Positions 48,285-57,859 of a stretch of DNA of 64,000 bases are shown here, piece after piece; position 1 is the stretch's first letter; the number at the start of each line of letters is the position of its first letter. The notes under the pieces were generated by a model. The model did not search any database, had not been told where the DNA came from, and saw only the letters and a list, made by a program, of their open reading frames with translations. The stretch is taken from NCBI RefSeq assembly GCF_000725485.1, contig NZ_JOAG01000027.1, forward strand, positions 247,707 through 311,706, in the 5' to 3' direction. The position numbers and the translations under genes are program-made. The stretch comes from Nonomuraea candida. Lineage in GTDB: Bacteria > Actinomycetota > Actinomycetes > Streptosporangiales > Streptosporangiaceae.

Positions 48285-49994
48285 TCACCGATCTGCTGCC
48301 GCCAGCCCCAGGAGTTCTTCCGCGTGGGCCCGGCCGAGCTCGGAGTCCTCCAGGCCGGCGAGCATGCGGGAAAGCTCGCGCACCCTGCCCTCGTGGTTGA
48401 GCGTGACGACGCCGCTGCGCACCACGCTGCCGTCGCTCGCCTTCTCGACCACGAGATGCTGGTCGGCGAAGGCCGCGACCTGCGGCAGGTGGGTGACGAC
48501 GATCACCTGCGCGGTGCGGGCGAGCCTGGCCAGCCGGCGCCCGATCTCGACCGCGGCCTTGCCGCCGACCCCCGCGTCGACCTCGTCGAACACGAACGTC
48601 GGCACCGGGTCGGCCCCGGCGAAGACCACTTCGATGGCGAGCATCACGCGGCTCAGCTCGCCGCCCGAGGCGCCCTTGTTGAGCGGCAGCGGGGGCGCGG
48701 CGGGGTGCGCCGCCATGCGCAGCTCCACCTCGTCGCGGCCCTCGGGCCCGAACTCCTCGCTCTGCGTGAGCTGGACCACGACCCTGGCGTGCGGCATGGC
48801 CAGCGCGGTCAGCTCCTCGGTCACGGCCCGGCCGAACCGCTCGGCCGCGGCCTCGCGGACCCGCGTCAGGTCGGCGGCCAGGTCGGTGAGCCGGGCGGTC
48901 AGCTCGTCGTACTCGCGGGTCAGCTCCTCGATGCGCTCGTCGTCGCCCTCCAGCTCGGACAGGCGGGCGGCGGCCTGCTGAGCCCAGGCCAGCACACCAG
49001 CGCTGTCTTCGGCATATTTCCGGATCAGACTGGACAGCACCGACCGGCGCTCCTGCACGGCGGCCAGCCGCGCGGGATCGGCCTCGATCGACTCCGCGTA
49101 CGCCGCCAGGTCGGTGGCCACGTCGGAGATCAGGTAACCGGCCTCCGCCAGCCGGTCGGCCACTCCGGCGAGCTGCGGGTCGAAGTCGCGCACCGCCTCC
49201 ACGGCCGCCCGCGCCTCCCCCAGCAGGGAGATCACGTCGTGCGGGCTGCCCGCGGCCTCCATCGGGTCGCCGAGCAGCGCCGTGTGGGCGGTCGTGGCGG
49301 CGCTGCGCAGCGCGTCGGCGTGCGAGAGCCGCTCCTCCTCGCCGCGCAGCTCGGCGTCCTCGCCCGGCTTGGGGTCGACCTTCTCGACCTCCTCCAGCCC
49401 GAACCGCAGCAGGTCGGCCTCCTGCGTGCGCTCCCTGGCCCTGGTGGTCAGCTCTTCGAGCAGCGCGGCCACCTGCTTGTGCCGTTTGTACGCCTGCGTG
49501 TAGGCCCGCAGCGGCTTGACCAGCTCGTCACCGGCGTACCGGTCGAGCGCGGCGCGCTGCCTGGCCGGCTGCAGCAGCCGCTGCTGGTCCATCTGCCCGT
49601 GCACCGCCACCAGGTCGTCGGCCAGGTAGGTCAGGGTGCCGACGGGCACCGTGCGGCCGCCCAGCCACGCCCTGGACCTGCCCTCGGCCGAGACGGTGCG
49701 CGAGATGATCAGCTCGCCGTCCTCGACCTCGCCGCCGATGTCCTCGACCTGCTGCGCGACGCGGCCGCCCGGCTCGATGACCAGCGTGCCCTCGACGCTC
49801 GCCTTGTCGGCCCCCGGCCGCACGCGTGAGGGATCGGCCCGGCCGCCGAACAGCAGCCCGAGCCCGGTGACGACCATCGTCTTGCCCGCGCCCGTCTCGC
49901 CGGTGACCACGTTGAAACCGGGCGAAAGATCGAGCACGGCCTCGTCGATGACGCCGAGCCCCTGGATGCGGACCTCCTCGACCCTTGGTCGCAC
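48285..49994 (-). CDS. recN: DNA repair protein RecN
   Basis: 569-residue SMC-like ATPase for double-strand-break repair. Walker A T-G-E-T-G-A-G-K-T near residue 31, central coiled coil, signature S-G-G-E-L-S-R near 452 and Walker B F-V-F-D-E-V-D near 478. GTG 49994 follows GGGAG and begins just before R-V-E-E-V-R-I-Q-G-L-G-V-I, the family start. The longer frame upstream is a repeat artefact. Confidence 0.96.
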   Translation of the reverse strand: MRPRVEEVRIQGLGVIDEAVLDLSPGFNVVTGETGAGKTMVVTGLGLLFGGRADPSRVRPGADKASVEGTLVIEPGGRVAQQVEDIGGEVEDGELIISRTVSAEGRSRAWLGGRTVPVGTLTYLADDLVAVHGQMDQQRLLQPARQRAALDRYAGDELVKPLRAYTQAYKRHKQVAALLEELTTRARERTQEADLLRFGLEEVEKVDPKPGEDAELRGEEERLSHADALRSAATTAHTALLGDPMEAAGSPHDVISLLGEARAAVEAVRDFDPQLAGVADRLAEAGYLISDVATDLAAYAESIEADPARLAAVQERRSVLSSLIRKYAEDSAGVLAWAQQAAARLSELEGDDERIEELTREYDELTARLTDLAADLTRVREAAAERFGRAVTEELTALAMPHARVVVQLTQSEEFGPEGRDEVELRMAAHPAAPPLPLNKGASGGELSRVMLAIEVVFAGADPVPTFVFDEVDAGVGGKAAVEIGRRLARLARTAQVIVVTHLPQVAAFADQHLVVEKASDGSVVRSGVVTLNHEGRVRELSRMLAGLEDSELGRAHAEELLGLAAADR

Positions 49995-50286
49995 TGCCCA
50001 CTCCCGTTCACTGCCATGTCCGACGCCGCTGCCTTGGCGGCCCGTGCCTTCGTGCCGGCCGGTGCCTGGTGACGGCCCGTGCCTTTCGTCCGGCCGGTGC
50101 CTTGCCACCGGCCGATGCCTGGTGGCGGCCCGCGCCTTCGGGCCGGCCGGTGAGCTGCCACCGGCCCGCGCCTCGCGGTCGCCCACGCCCTGCGGCGGCC
50201 CGCCTGAGAGGGCCACCCCGGACGCGGAACCGCTGGACGCGGTCCACCACGCCCACGTGATCCTACGCGCTCCGCCCTCCATTCAC
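49995..50286. repeat. Degenerate tandem repeats between nadK and recN
   Basis: 292-bp gap rich in imperfect copies of CCGGCCGGTGCCTGGTGACGG-type sequence, roughly 24-30-bp period, about six copies between 50030 and 50180. Noncoding by composition. recN may be read through from nadK or have its own promoter close to its start; none is clear. Confidence 0.6.
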
Positions 50287-51182
50287 TCAGGGTCGCGCCC
50301 TTCCACGCCAGCCCTGAACGGGGAGTTCGAACTTGGCGACCAGCCTGTCGGTGAACGGCGCGCCGGTGCTCTCCACCCCGTGCAGCCGCGCCAGCCGCAC
50401 GGGCTCGGCGCCTCTGCGCACCTCGACCCGCGTTCCGGACGGCAGTTCGAATTTACGACGTCCATCACACCACAGAACCCCGCCAGGCGTGTCCGGCAGG
50501 ATCTCGACGGCCAGCGTGGAGCGCGGGGAGACCACCAGCGGCTTGGCGAACAGCGCGTGCGCGCTGATGGGCACCATGAGCAGCGCCTCGACCTCGGGCC
50601 AGACGACCGGCCCGCCGGCGGAGAACGCGTAGGCGGTCGAGCCCGTCGGAGTGGCGCAGATCACACCGTCGCATCCCCACCGGGACAGCGGCCTGCCGTC
50701 GATCTCGGCGACCACCTCCAGCATGCGCTCCTGCTTCTCGACGGTGGCCTCGTTGAGCGCCCAGGTGTCGGCCAGGAGGTGGCCGTTCTGCCTGGCGCGG
50801 ACGTCGATGGTCATGCGCTCCTCGACGTCGTACCGCCCGGCCACGACGCTGTCGACCGCGGCTGACAGATCGGCGACCTCGGCCTCGGCCAGGAACCCGA
50901 CGTGCCCCAGGTTGACGCCCAGCAGCGGCGTGCCCGCGGGCCTGGCCAGCTCGGCCGCGCGCAGCAGCGACCCGTCGCCGCCCAGCACGATCATGACCTC
51001 GGCGTCCTTGGCCGCCCCCGGGTCGGCCGGGACGATCTCGGCCCCGCCGCAGCCGATCTCCTCGCACTCGGTGTCCAGCACCCGTACGTTGATGCCGGCG
51101 TCGACCAGCCGGTTGATGACCAGCCGGGCGCTCTCGATGGCGGCGCCGCGCCCGGTGTGCACGGCGACCAGCACGGTCCGAT

Positions 51183-51186
<4 letters not shown>
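50287..51186 (-). CDS. nadK: NAD kinase
   Basis: Phosphorylates NAD+ to NADP+. 299 residues. G-G-D-G-S-L-L-R near residue 72, G-V-N-L-G-H-V-G-F-L near 95, N-E-A-T-V-E-K near 150 and G-S-T-A-Y-A-F-S-A-G-G-P near 185. ATG 51186 overlaps the tlyA stop (ATGA). Supplies NADP for the oxidative pentose phosphate enzymes. Confidence 0.97.
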
Positions 51187-51991
<805 letters not shown>

Positions 51992-51995
<4 letters not shown>

Positions 51996-52378
51996 GGGCG
52001 ACCCACGACCCGCGTCGACTCTCCCCCTGCCGGCCACCCCGGCCCCGGCGCCCCAGCGCCGGCACGGTCACCCGGGGCCCCGGCGGCGGCGCGTTCGCCG
52101 AGAGCGTTCGTGGCGCCTTCGCGCGGCGCGTTCGCGGCACCTCCGCCCGACGCGTTCGCGGCGGCGCCGCCGCCCGGGGCTCCTGCGGCGGCAGGGGCGC
52201 TCCGGGGGCCCTCCCCCGCCGTCGCCCCGGCCACGGCGGCCAGCGTGCTCTCCAGCCCCGAGAAGGCCTCGTCGAAGACCGCGACATGCTCGCTCACGGG
52301 CAGCTCGCCCAGCCGGGCGAGGTCCGCCACGATGGCATCGACCCGCTCGTCACCGGTCCTCTCCGGCAGCTCACTCAT
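51992..52378 (-). CDS. Small conserved protein with Ala/Gly-rich tail
   Basis: 128 residues. The first ~50 (D-E-R-V-D-A-I-V-A-D-L-A-R-L near residue 10, P-V-S-E-H-V-A-V-F near 27) look like a small conserved actinobacterial protein found before tlyA. The rest is low-complexity Ala/Gly/Pro with loosely repeated G-A-A-A-N-A motifs, likely expanded. Function unknown. Stop overlaps tlyA start. Confidence 0.7.
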
Positions 52379-52504
52379 GACTCGACCGTAACGCCTCCCG
52401 CGAGCACCCGGGACCTTGGCAGGCGTGTCACACGTTGAAGCTCGTACGGGGGTGCTACTGATGTGGAACGCTACCGTCCGCAAACGGAAGAAAGGATGCG
52501 CATC

Positions 52505-52852
52505 ATGGCAAGCGTCGAGGAGTGCCGGACGGCACTGGCCAAGCTCGTCGCGCAGTTCGACGAGATCGACGAGGCGGACCGTGCGAAACACGTGGTCGAG
52601 CGCACGGTCAGCTGCCGGGTGTCCGACCTCGACGTGACCTTCTACGGCCGGCTGCACCATGGCGGGCTGGACCCGTTCACGGAGGAGCCGCCGGCGGACG
52701 GCAAGCCCGCCGACGTCAAGCTCACGATCGTGAGCGATGACCTGGTCGCGCTGGTCGACGGGGAGCTGGACCTGGCGCGCGCGCTGCTCGGAGGGCGGGT
52801 GAAGATCGACGCGAGCTTCGGCGACCTGCTGCGCCTGCGCAGACTGATCTGA
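52505..52852 (+). CDS. SCP2 sterol-binding domain protein
   Basis: 115 residues, single SCP2-like domain: T-F-Y-G-R-L near residue 42, V-K-L-T-I-V-S-D-D near 69, L-A-R-A-L-L-G-G-R-V-K-I-D near 91 ending in L-R-L-R-R-L. Binds a hydrophobic ligand; which one is unknown. ATG 52505 has GAAAGGAT upstream. Divergent from the tlyA group. Confidence 0.86.
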   Translation: MASVEECRTALAKLVAQFDEIDEADRAKHVVERTVSCRVSDLDVTFYGRLHHGGLDPFTEEPPADGKPADVKLTIVSDDLVALVDGELDLARALLGGRVKIDASFGDLLRLRRLI

Positions 52853-52862
52853 GCCCGGCTGC

Positions 52863-53360
52863 CCGATCGAGAGCCCGTTCTCTCACCTGAGAGGGCGGCT
52901 CCCCGATCCAAGAGCCGCTTCCCTCACCCCGAGAGGCCGGCCCCCGATCCAAGAGCCGCTTCCCTCACCCCGAGAGGCCGGCCCCCGATCCAAGAGCCGC
53001 TTCCCTCACCCGAGAGGCCGGCCCCCGATCCAAGAGCCGCTTCCCTCACCCGAGAACCGGTTCCCCACTCAAAAGCCGATCCCCCGGCCCAAGCCCCGCT
53101 GCCTCCCCTCAGAGACCGGCTTCCTTGGTCGAGAGCCCGTTTCTCCGGCCCCAAAAGCCGGCTCCCGACCGAGACCCACTTCCCGAACTGGGGAAAGCGG
53201 CCCCAGAACCGCTTCTCCACTGGAGAGACCGCCCCGCTGACCCCAGAACCACTCCTCCGCCGGAGAGGCCGACTCTCTGATCCGAGAACCGTTCATCTCC
53301 CGGAAGGCCGACTCTGACCCGGGAGCCCGGCTTCCTGGCAAGGAGAGCCGGGCTCTGTCG
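52863..53360. repeat. Noncoding 40-41-bp tandem repeat array with a decaying tail
   Basis: Units start CCGATCCAAGAGCCGCTTCC and occupy 52903-52943, 52944-52984, 52985-53024 and 53025-53064; a diverged unit precedes at 52863-52902. From 53065 to about 53360 the same words (AGAGCCG, GAGAGGCC, CGCTTC) recur in ever looser form. AGAGGCCGG within units is partly self-complementary. Lies between the 3' ends of two convergent genes. Confidence 0.93.
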
Positions 53361-53373
53361 GAGAAGACCCCTT

Positions 53374-53405
53374 GGCTCGGCCGAGGCGCACAGCCACGCC
53401 GAGCC
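53374..53405 (-). terminator. Possible terminator after the HAD gene
   Basis: GGCTCGGC (53374-53381) pairs with GCCGAGCC (53398-53405) across 16 bases, starting 8 bases past the HAD stop on the minus strand. Confidence 0.5.
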
Positions 53406-53413
53406 GAGAGGCG

Positions 53414-54385
53414 TCACCCCACTCGGTCGAGTACCGGCTTGACGGCGTCCTCCTCGACCCGCCCTTGCCCGGCCACCGCCCACGCGGCGTCGCAGGCGGC
53501 TCTCAGGCCATCGATCCGGCTGCCCTCCCCGTCGAGGTGCAACACTCCATCACTCCACCGAGCCCGCCATCCTCCGCAAGCCCCATCGCGCACTTCCGGA
53601 TAAGGCAGGAGCAGGGCCCGCAAATCCTCGCCGACGTACGTGGGCCGGTGCCGGGGCTCCGCCGTCAGGACGTCGACCGCCGTGGCGACCCCGGTCAGCA
53701 CCAGCAGGCTCTCGACCCCCGCGTTGGACGCCCCCTCGATGTCGGTGTCGAGCCGATCACCCACGACGAGCGGCCGCCGGGCCTCCGTACGGATCATCGA
53801 CTCCCGATGCAGGGGCGGATCAGGCTTGCCCGCATAAATCGGCTCGACGCCGGTCGCGGCGGCGATCACTCGTACCATCGCCCCGTTCCCCGGCAGCTCC
53901 CCCCGCCCGGTCGGCATCGTGGTGTCCCCGTTGGAGGCCACGAACAAGGCCCCTTGTCGCACGGCCAGGGCCCCTTCCGAGAGCAGCCCGTACGACAGCC
54001 CGGGCGCGATCCCCTGCACCACGGCGACGGGTGACTCGGCGGCGGTCGAGACGGGACGGAGGCCGCGGTCGCGTACGGCCAGCCGCAACCCTGACCCGCC
54101 GACGACGAGCACGTTCGCGCCCGGCGGAACCCTCTCGGCGATCAGCCGTGCGGCGGCCTGCGCCGAGGTCACCACGTCCGCGGCCGTGGCCGGCGCGCCG
54201 AGCTCGCGCAGATGGGCGGCGATGGCGGCCGGCGTGCGGGAGGCGTTGTTGGTCACGTACGCCAGCCGGATGCCGCGCCGCTGCGCCTCCTCCAGCGCCG
54301 CCGGAGCCCCGGGCACCGCGTGCTTGCCCAGATAGACCACGCCATCGAGGTCGAGCAGCAGGGTGTCATAGCCGTCGATCAGCAC
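53414..54385 (-). CDS. HAD-IIA family phosphatase
   Basis: 323 residues, NagD/phosphoglycolate-phosphatase-like. Motif I L-D-L-D-G-V-V-Y near residue 12, motif II T-N-N-A-S near 45, motif III/IV G-K-P-D-P near 189 and V-V-G-D-R-L-D-T-D near 207, giving the full HAD catalytic set. A ~60-residue C-terminal extension lies beyond the core. GTG 54385 has GGGAAGAGG upstream. Substrate not inferable. Divergent from the TipAS gene. Confidence 0.88.
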   Translation of the reverse strand: MLIDGYDTLLLDLDGVVYLGKHAVPGAPAALEEAQRRGIRLAYVTNNASRTPAAIAAHLRELGAPATAADVVTSAQAAARLIAERVPPGANVLVVGGSGLRLAVRDRGLRPVSTAAESPVAVVQGIAPGLSYGLLSEGALAVRQGALFVASNGDTTMPTGRGELPGNGAMVRVIAAATGVEPIYAGKPDPPLHRESMIRTEARRPLVVGDRLDTDIEGASNAGVESLLVLTGVATAVDVLTAEPRHRPTYVGEDLRALLLPYPEVRDGACGGWRARWSDGVLHLDGEGSRIDGLRAACDAAWAVAGQGRVEEDAVKPVLDRVG

Positions 54386-54400
54386 AACGCCTCTTCCCGT

Positions 54401-54431
54401 TTGACTCTCACGTTACGTGAGACTTTAGCGT
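54401..54431 (+). promoter_or_regulatory. MerR-type promoter with TipA-like operator
   Basis: TTGACT (54401-54406) and TAGCGT (54426-54431) are separated by 19 bp, the overlong spacer typical of MerR-family-activated promoters. CTCACGTTACGTGAG (54407-54421) fills the spacer; with one more pair it is an 8+1+8 palindrome. The Streptomyces tipA promoter, as I remember it, holds CTCACGTCACGTGAG. It lies 27 bp before the TipAS-domain gene. Confidence 0.75.
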
Positions 54432-54457
54432 CGTCCTCGTACCCACTTGGAGAAAGG

Positions 54458-54904
54458 ATGACCATGTCCGCGAACATCAAGCTCACCACCGAGGAACGCG
54501 CGGAACTGTTCGGCGGCTTCGACCCGGACGCGCACGCGGCGGAGGCGGAGCGGCGCTGGGGCGGCACCGACGCCTGGGCGGACGCGCAGCGCCGTTCGGC
54601 TTCGTACACGAAGGAGGACTGGAAGCGGTTCCTGGCGGAGGCGGGCACGATCAGCACCCGCATGGCGGACGCGATGCGCTCGGGCGCGCCGGCGGACGGC
54701 GACCTGGCCATGGACCTGGCGGAAGAGCACCGGGCCCACATTTCCCGCTGGTGCTATGAGTGCACGTACGAGATCCACCGCGGCCTCGGGGACCTGTACG
54801 TCACGGACCCCCGCTTCACCAGCGCCTTCGACGACACGGCCCCCGGCCTCGCCGCCTACTTCCGAACCGCCATCACCGCCAACGCCCTCCGCCACGAAGC
54901 CTGA
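54458..54904 (+). CDS. Stand-alone TipAS-type antibiotic-recognition domain protein
   Basis: 148 residues. Matches the C-terminal drug-binding domain of TipAL (TipAS), which traps thiopeptide antibiotics covalently. Seen: L-F-G-G-F-D-P near residue 17, E-A-E-R-R-W-G near 27, S-Y-T-K-E-D-W near 49, a single Cys in W-C-Y-E-C-T near 100 (the reactive region), and Y-V-T-D-P-R-F near 115. No N-terminal MerR helix-turn-helix is present in this frame or just upstream. GGAGAAAGG lies before ATG 54458; ATG 54464 is also possible. Confidence 0.85.
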   Translation: MTMSANIKLTTEERAELFGGFDPDAHAAEAERRWGGTDAWADAQRRSASYTKEDWKRFLAEAGTISTRMADAMRSGAPADGDLAMDLAEEHRAHISRWCYECTYEIHRGLGDLYVTDPRFTSAFDDTAPGLAAYFRTAITANALRHEA

Positions 54905-55625
54905 GCCGCCCGGCCTGAGGACGTCGAGGTAGAGGGCCTGGCCGGAGGTGAGGCGGACGTGGTTGAGCCGCCCGGCCCGAGGCGCATGGTGTGAGGGGTG
55001 AGCGGGCGGGGGCGAAGGGCTGGGCTGTGACTGGGTCCGCCCGGCTCACCCGTGACGCCCTTGGAGCAGCCGGCCGTCGGGGTCGGCACCAGCATCCTGG
55101 CGCTCGTCGCACTTGTGCTGCTGGTCGCCACCACGCTGGATTGCCTGGCGGGCGTGGGGGTCCTGCTGCTCCCCACGGCTCCTGCGCGGGCTGCCGACGG
55201 CCCTGCGCGGGCTGCGCACGGTCGCTGGCAGGGAGCATCGCCGGCTCTCGCACCGGCGCCCCGAGATCCTCGCGCCGGACAGGACTCAAGTCGGGCCTGA
55301 AGGGCTGGGTCCGAGGGCTGGGTCCGAGGGCTGGGTCCGAGGGCTGGGTCCGAGGGCTGGAAGTGGGCTCAGGAATTGGTACTCAGAGATTGGGGGATTG
55401 AGGGACCAGAGTTGGTTGGTCGAGGTGTGAAGCGTGGGCTGGTGTAGCGGTGAGGCTCGACGCCCTGAGGTGCGAATCGCCATTCACTGCACTACGGCAC
55501 TCATTCCACGACGCCACTTGAACGACGGCTGAACGACCTCAACGACGGCCACCACCATAGAACTGCCGCCATGCACAAGCGCATCCGCTGCCCCCTCACC
55601 CCGGGGTCGATCAGTCGTCCGTCCT
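54905..55625. other. Long region without a supported gene
   Basis: 721 bp. A rightward frame at 55052-55300 starts with a hydrophobic run (S-I-L-A-L-V-A-L-V-L-L-V) but has no ribosome-binding site and a repetitive tail; it may be a remnant. A 13-bp repeat occupies 55302-55360. From about 55360 to 55600 the sequence has lower GC and no coding signal. Confidence 0.5.
55302..55360. repeat. 13-bp tandem repeat, 4.5 copies
   Basis: GGGCTGGGTCCGA repeats perfectly four times (55302-55353) with a partial fifth. Not in a convincing reading frame. Confidence 0.95.
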
Positions 55626-56048
55626 TTACATTTCCCGGCGAGCCCGCAAGGTCGCTCGCACACTCTTCAAAGCCGATACGTAATGCCGCTCATCGGGCCG
55701 CATGGCCACCGCGATGGCCAGCGGCTCCTGAGCCCCTTCCACATCTCCCGTCCGCCACAACGACAATCCCAGCCCGAAGTACGCATAGTCCTCGGACGGA
55801 TTCGCGTCCACGATCTGCCGGAAACTGGCCGCCGCCTCCGCGTACTGGCGGGAGTTGAACTGCGCCCTGGCCAGCGCTTCCAAGATGCTGCGCGATTCGG
55901 GCTCGGCCGCCGCTGCCCGCTCCAACAATGCCGCCGCGGCTGCCGGGCTGCCCTCCTTGAGCAGCTTCACCCCGCGCTGGTACCAGTCGTAAACCCCACC
56001 TCCAGGGGCACCCGAGCTCTCATCGTGACCATTTCCCTCTTGAGCCAT
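55626..56048 (-). CDS. TPR-repeat protein
   Basis: 140 residues, soluble. Two to three tetratricopeptide-like helical pairs: W-Y-Q-R-G-V-K-L-L near residue 22, A-L-L-E-R-A-A-A-A-E-P near 40, A-A-A-S-F-R-Q-I-V-D-A-N-P near 72, A-Y-F-G-L-G-L-S-L near 88. A protein-protein adaptor. ATG 56048 follows GAAGGAG at 9 bases. Divergent from the DUF1015 gene across 119 bp. Confidence 0.85.
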   Translation of the reverse strand: MAQEGNGHDESSGAPGGGVYDWYQRGVKLLKEGSPAAAAALLERAAAAEPESRSILEALARAQFNSRQYAEAAASFRQIVDANPSEDYAYFGLGLSLWRTGDVEGAQEPLAIAVAMRPDERHYVSALKSVRATLRARREM

Positions 56049-56167
56049 GCGTGAGGACTCCTTCATCGCTGTGTGGCGACCCCGCTCCGACTGCTTCGGA
56101 ACGTGCATCGGCTGCAACCATGGGGCGACTTCCGGAAGGCGCAAGCATTTATGGGAGCATGCCCGGT

Positions 56168-57859
56168 ATGGGGACTCCTGAACTGCCGGTACCCGATGGA
56201 CTGGTGCTACGGCCCTTCCGAGGCGTGCGTTTCGCTGTCGAAGATCCCGCCAGGGTGACCTCCCCACCGTACGACCTGATCTCCGACGCCGACGTCGAGG
56301 TCCTCCTGGACTCCCACCCGAACAACGTCGTCCGCCTCATCCTTCCCTGCTCCTCCCGCCCCGACTCCTCCACACACACGCCCGCCCCCCACGAACCAGC
56401 CGGCCCCTCTGCGGCCACCGCCGGAACTTCCAAACCTGCCGTTCCCTCAGACCCCCCAAGAATTCAAGAACCGGTCAGCCCCTCAGACACCTCACGAACT
56501 TCCGAGCCCGGCGGCCCCTCCGACATCTCGGGAACTGACGAGCTCGGAAGCCCCTCGCACACTGCCGGAGTTCACGAACCGAGGGATCCCTCTGGCACCT
56601 CAGGAACTCATGAGCCCTATGTGCCGAGGGTGTCTGGCGTGCCAGGCGTGGCGGCGCCGCCGCCCGGGTCCCGTCCCGATCCGGTCTCCCCGGCCGGCGA
56701 AGTGCCGCTGCAGGCGCGGTACGCCGAGGCCAGGGACACGTTGCAGGCGTGGCTGGACTCCGGCGTGCTGGTGCCGGACGCCGTACCGGCTCTGTACGTC
56801 TACGAACAGAGCGGCCCGGACGTCCTGCAACGCGGACTGATCGGAGACGTGGGCCTGACGGACCCCGCGCAGCGCATCATCCTTCCTCACGAAGACGTCT
56901 TCCCTGGCCCCATCGCCGACCGTCTCGCTCTCATGAGCACCACGAGGGCCAACCTCGAGCCCATCTTCCTGCTGTACGACGGCGACAACGGAGCCGCCAC
57001 CCGCCTGGTCGACGAAGTCGCCTCCACCCGCTCTCCCCTCGTCTCCGCCCGTACCGAGGACGGCCTGACGCACCGGCTCTGGGCGATCACCGACCCGGCC
57101 GAGATCGCGGCGATCAACGACGACCTCCACCACCGCCAGGCCCTGATCGCGGACGGCCACCACCGGTACGCCACCTATCGCGTCCTCCAACGCCAGGAGC
57201 GTGCCACCCACCACCTCCACACTCCGACACCCACGCCCACCACCGACACGGGGGCGGGTACGGCGGGGCAGGGTGATGGAGGGCTTGCTCCGGGGCCGTC
57301 GGATTTCGGTCTGGCCCTGCTCGTCGACTCTCGCGCATACCCGCCCGACCTCAAGGCCATCCACCGCGTGATCCAGGGCCTTCCCCTGGCCGAGGCTGTC
57401 GCCAGGGCCAAGGGGTCGTGGCAGGTGCACGACTACAAGGACCTGGCCAGCGGCCTGGCCGCGCTCGATCGCGCCCCGGAGCCCGCCTTCCTGCTGGCCG
57501 GGGAGGACGGCTCGCACCTGCTCACCGACCCGGACCCGGTGCAGCTCGCCCGCGCCATGCCGGCCGAGCACTCCGATCGCTGGAACTCGCTGAACACCTC
57601 GGTGCTCGCGGAGTTCGTGCTGCCGGTGTTGTGGGAGATGCGGGACAACGACCGCACCGTACGCATCGTGCACCACGACACGGACGCCGCGGTGCGCCTG
57701 GCCGCCGAGATCGGTGGCACGGCGGTCATCCTCAAGCCGCTCGCGGTCGAGGACGTGCTGGCCGTCGCGGCCGGCGGTGAACGAGTGCCGCGCAAATCCA
57801 CCTCCTTCGGGCCGAAGCCGAGGACCGGGCTGGTGCTGCGTACGTTCGCGATCGACTGA
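56168..57859 (+). CDS. DUF1015 family protein with a repeat insertion
   Basis: 563 residues versus about 410-430 usual. DUF1015 features: L-R-P-F-R-G-V-R-F near residue 14, P-Y-D-L-I near 34, N-N-V-V-R-L near 51, then after an insertion R-Y-A-E-A-R near 180, and I-A-D-G-H-H-R-Y near 330. The insertion (residues ~62-178) is Ser/Pro/Thr/Glu-rich with a 12-residue period. Function of the family is unknown, though its members resemble enzymes by conservation. ATG 56168 has GGGAG 10 bases upstream. Confidence 0.85.
   Translation: MGTPELPVPDGLVLRPFRGVRFAVEDPARVTSPPYDLISDADVEVLLDSHPNNVVRLILPCSSRPDSSTHTPAPHEPAGPSAATAGTSKPAVPSDPPRIQEPVSPSDTSRTSEPGGPSDISGTDELGSPSHTAGVHEPRDPSGTSGTHEPYVPRVSGVPGVAAPPPGSRPDPVSPAGEVPLQARYAEARDTLQAWLDSGVLVPDAVPALYVYEQSGPDVLQRGLIGDVGLTDPAQRIILPHEDVFPGPIADRLALMSTTRANLEPIFLLYDGDNGAATRLVDEVASTRSPLVSARTEDGLTHRLWAITDPAEIAAINDDLHHRQALIADGHHRYATYRVLQRQERATHHLHTPTPTPTTDTGAGTAGQGDGGLAPGPSDFGLALLVDSRAYPPDLKAIHRVIQGLPLAEAVARAKGSWQVHDYKDLASGLAALDRAPEPAFLLAGEDGSHLLTDPDPVQLARAMPAEHSDRWNSLNTSVLAEFVLPVLWEMRDNDRTVRIVHHDTDAAVRLAAEIGGTAVILKPLAVEDVLAVAAGGERVPRKSTSFGPKPRTGLVLRTFAID
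56405..56626 (+). repeat. In-frame 36-bp degenerate repeat in the DUF1015 gene
   Basis: About six units of 36 bp encode P-S-D-x-S-x-T-x-E-P-x-x. Units have drifted to 50-70% identity, so it is older than the 18-bp repeat in the DUF218 gene. It falls in a loop between two conserved blocks and leaves the frame intact. Confidence 0.8.

Noticed and set aside
49995..50282. N-terminal extension of RecN
   Set aside because: The frame is open only because of repeats; the family start and a ribosome-binding site lie at 49994.
52903..53064. CRISPR-like array
   Set aside because: Units are contiguous with no unique spacers and no cas genes nearby; simple tandem repeat.
55052..55300. Small membrane protein gene
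   Set aside because: Hydrophobic start but no ribosome-binding site, repetitive second half and no known family; noted only as a possible remnant.
55430..55500. tRNA-like sequence (GGTGCGAATC resembling a T-arm)
   Set aside because: No acceptor or anticodon stem can be paired around it.
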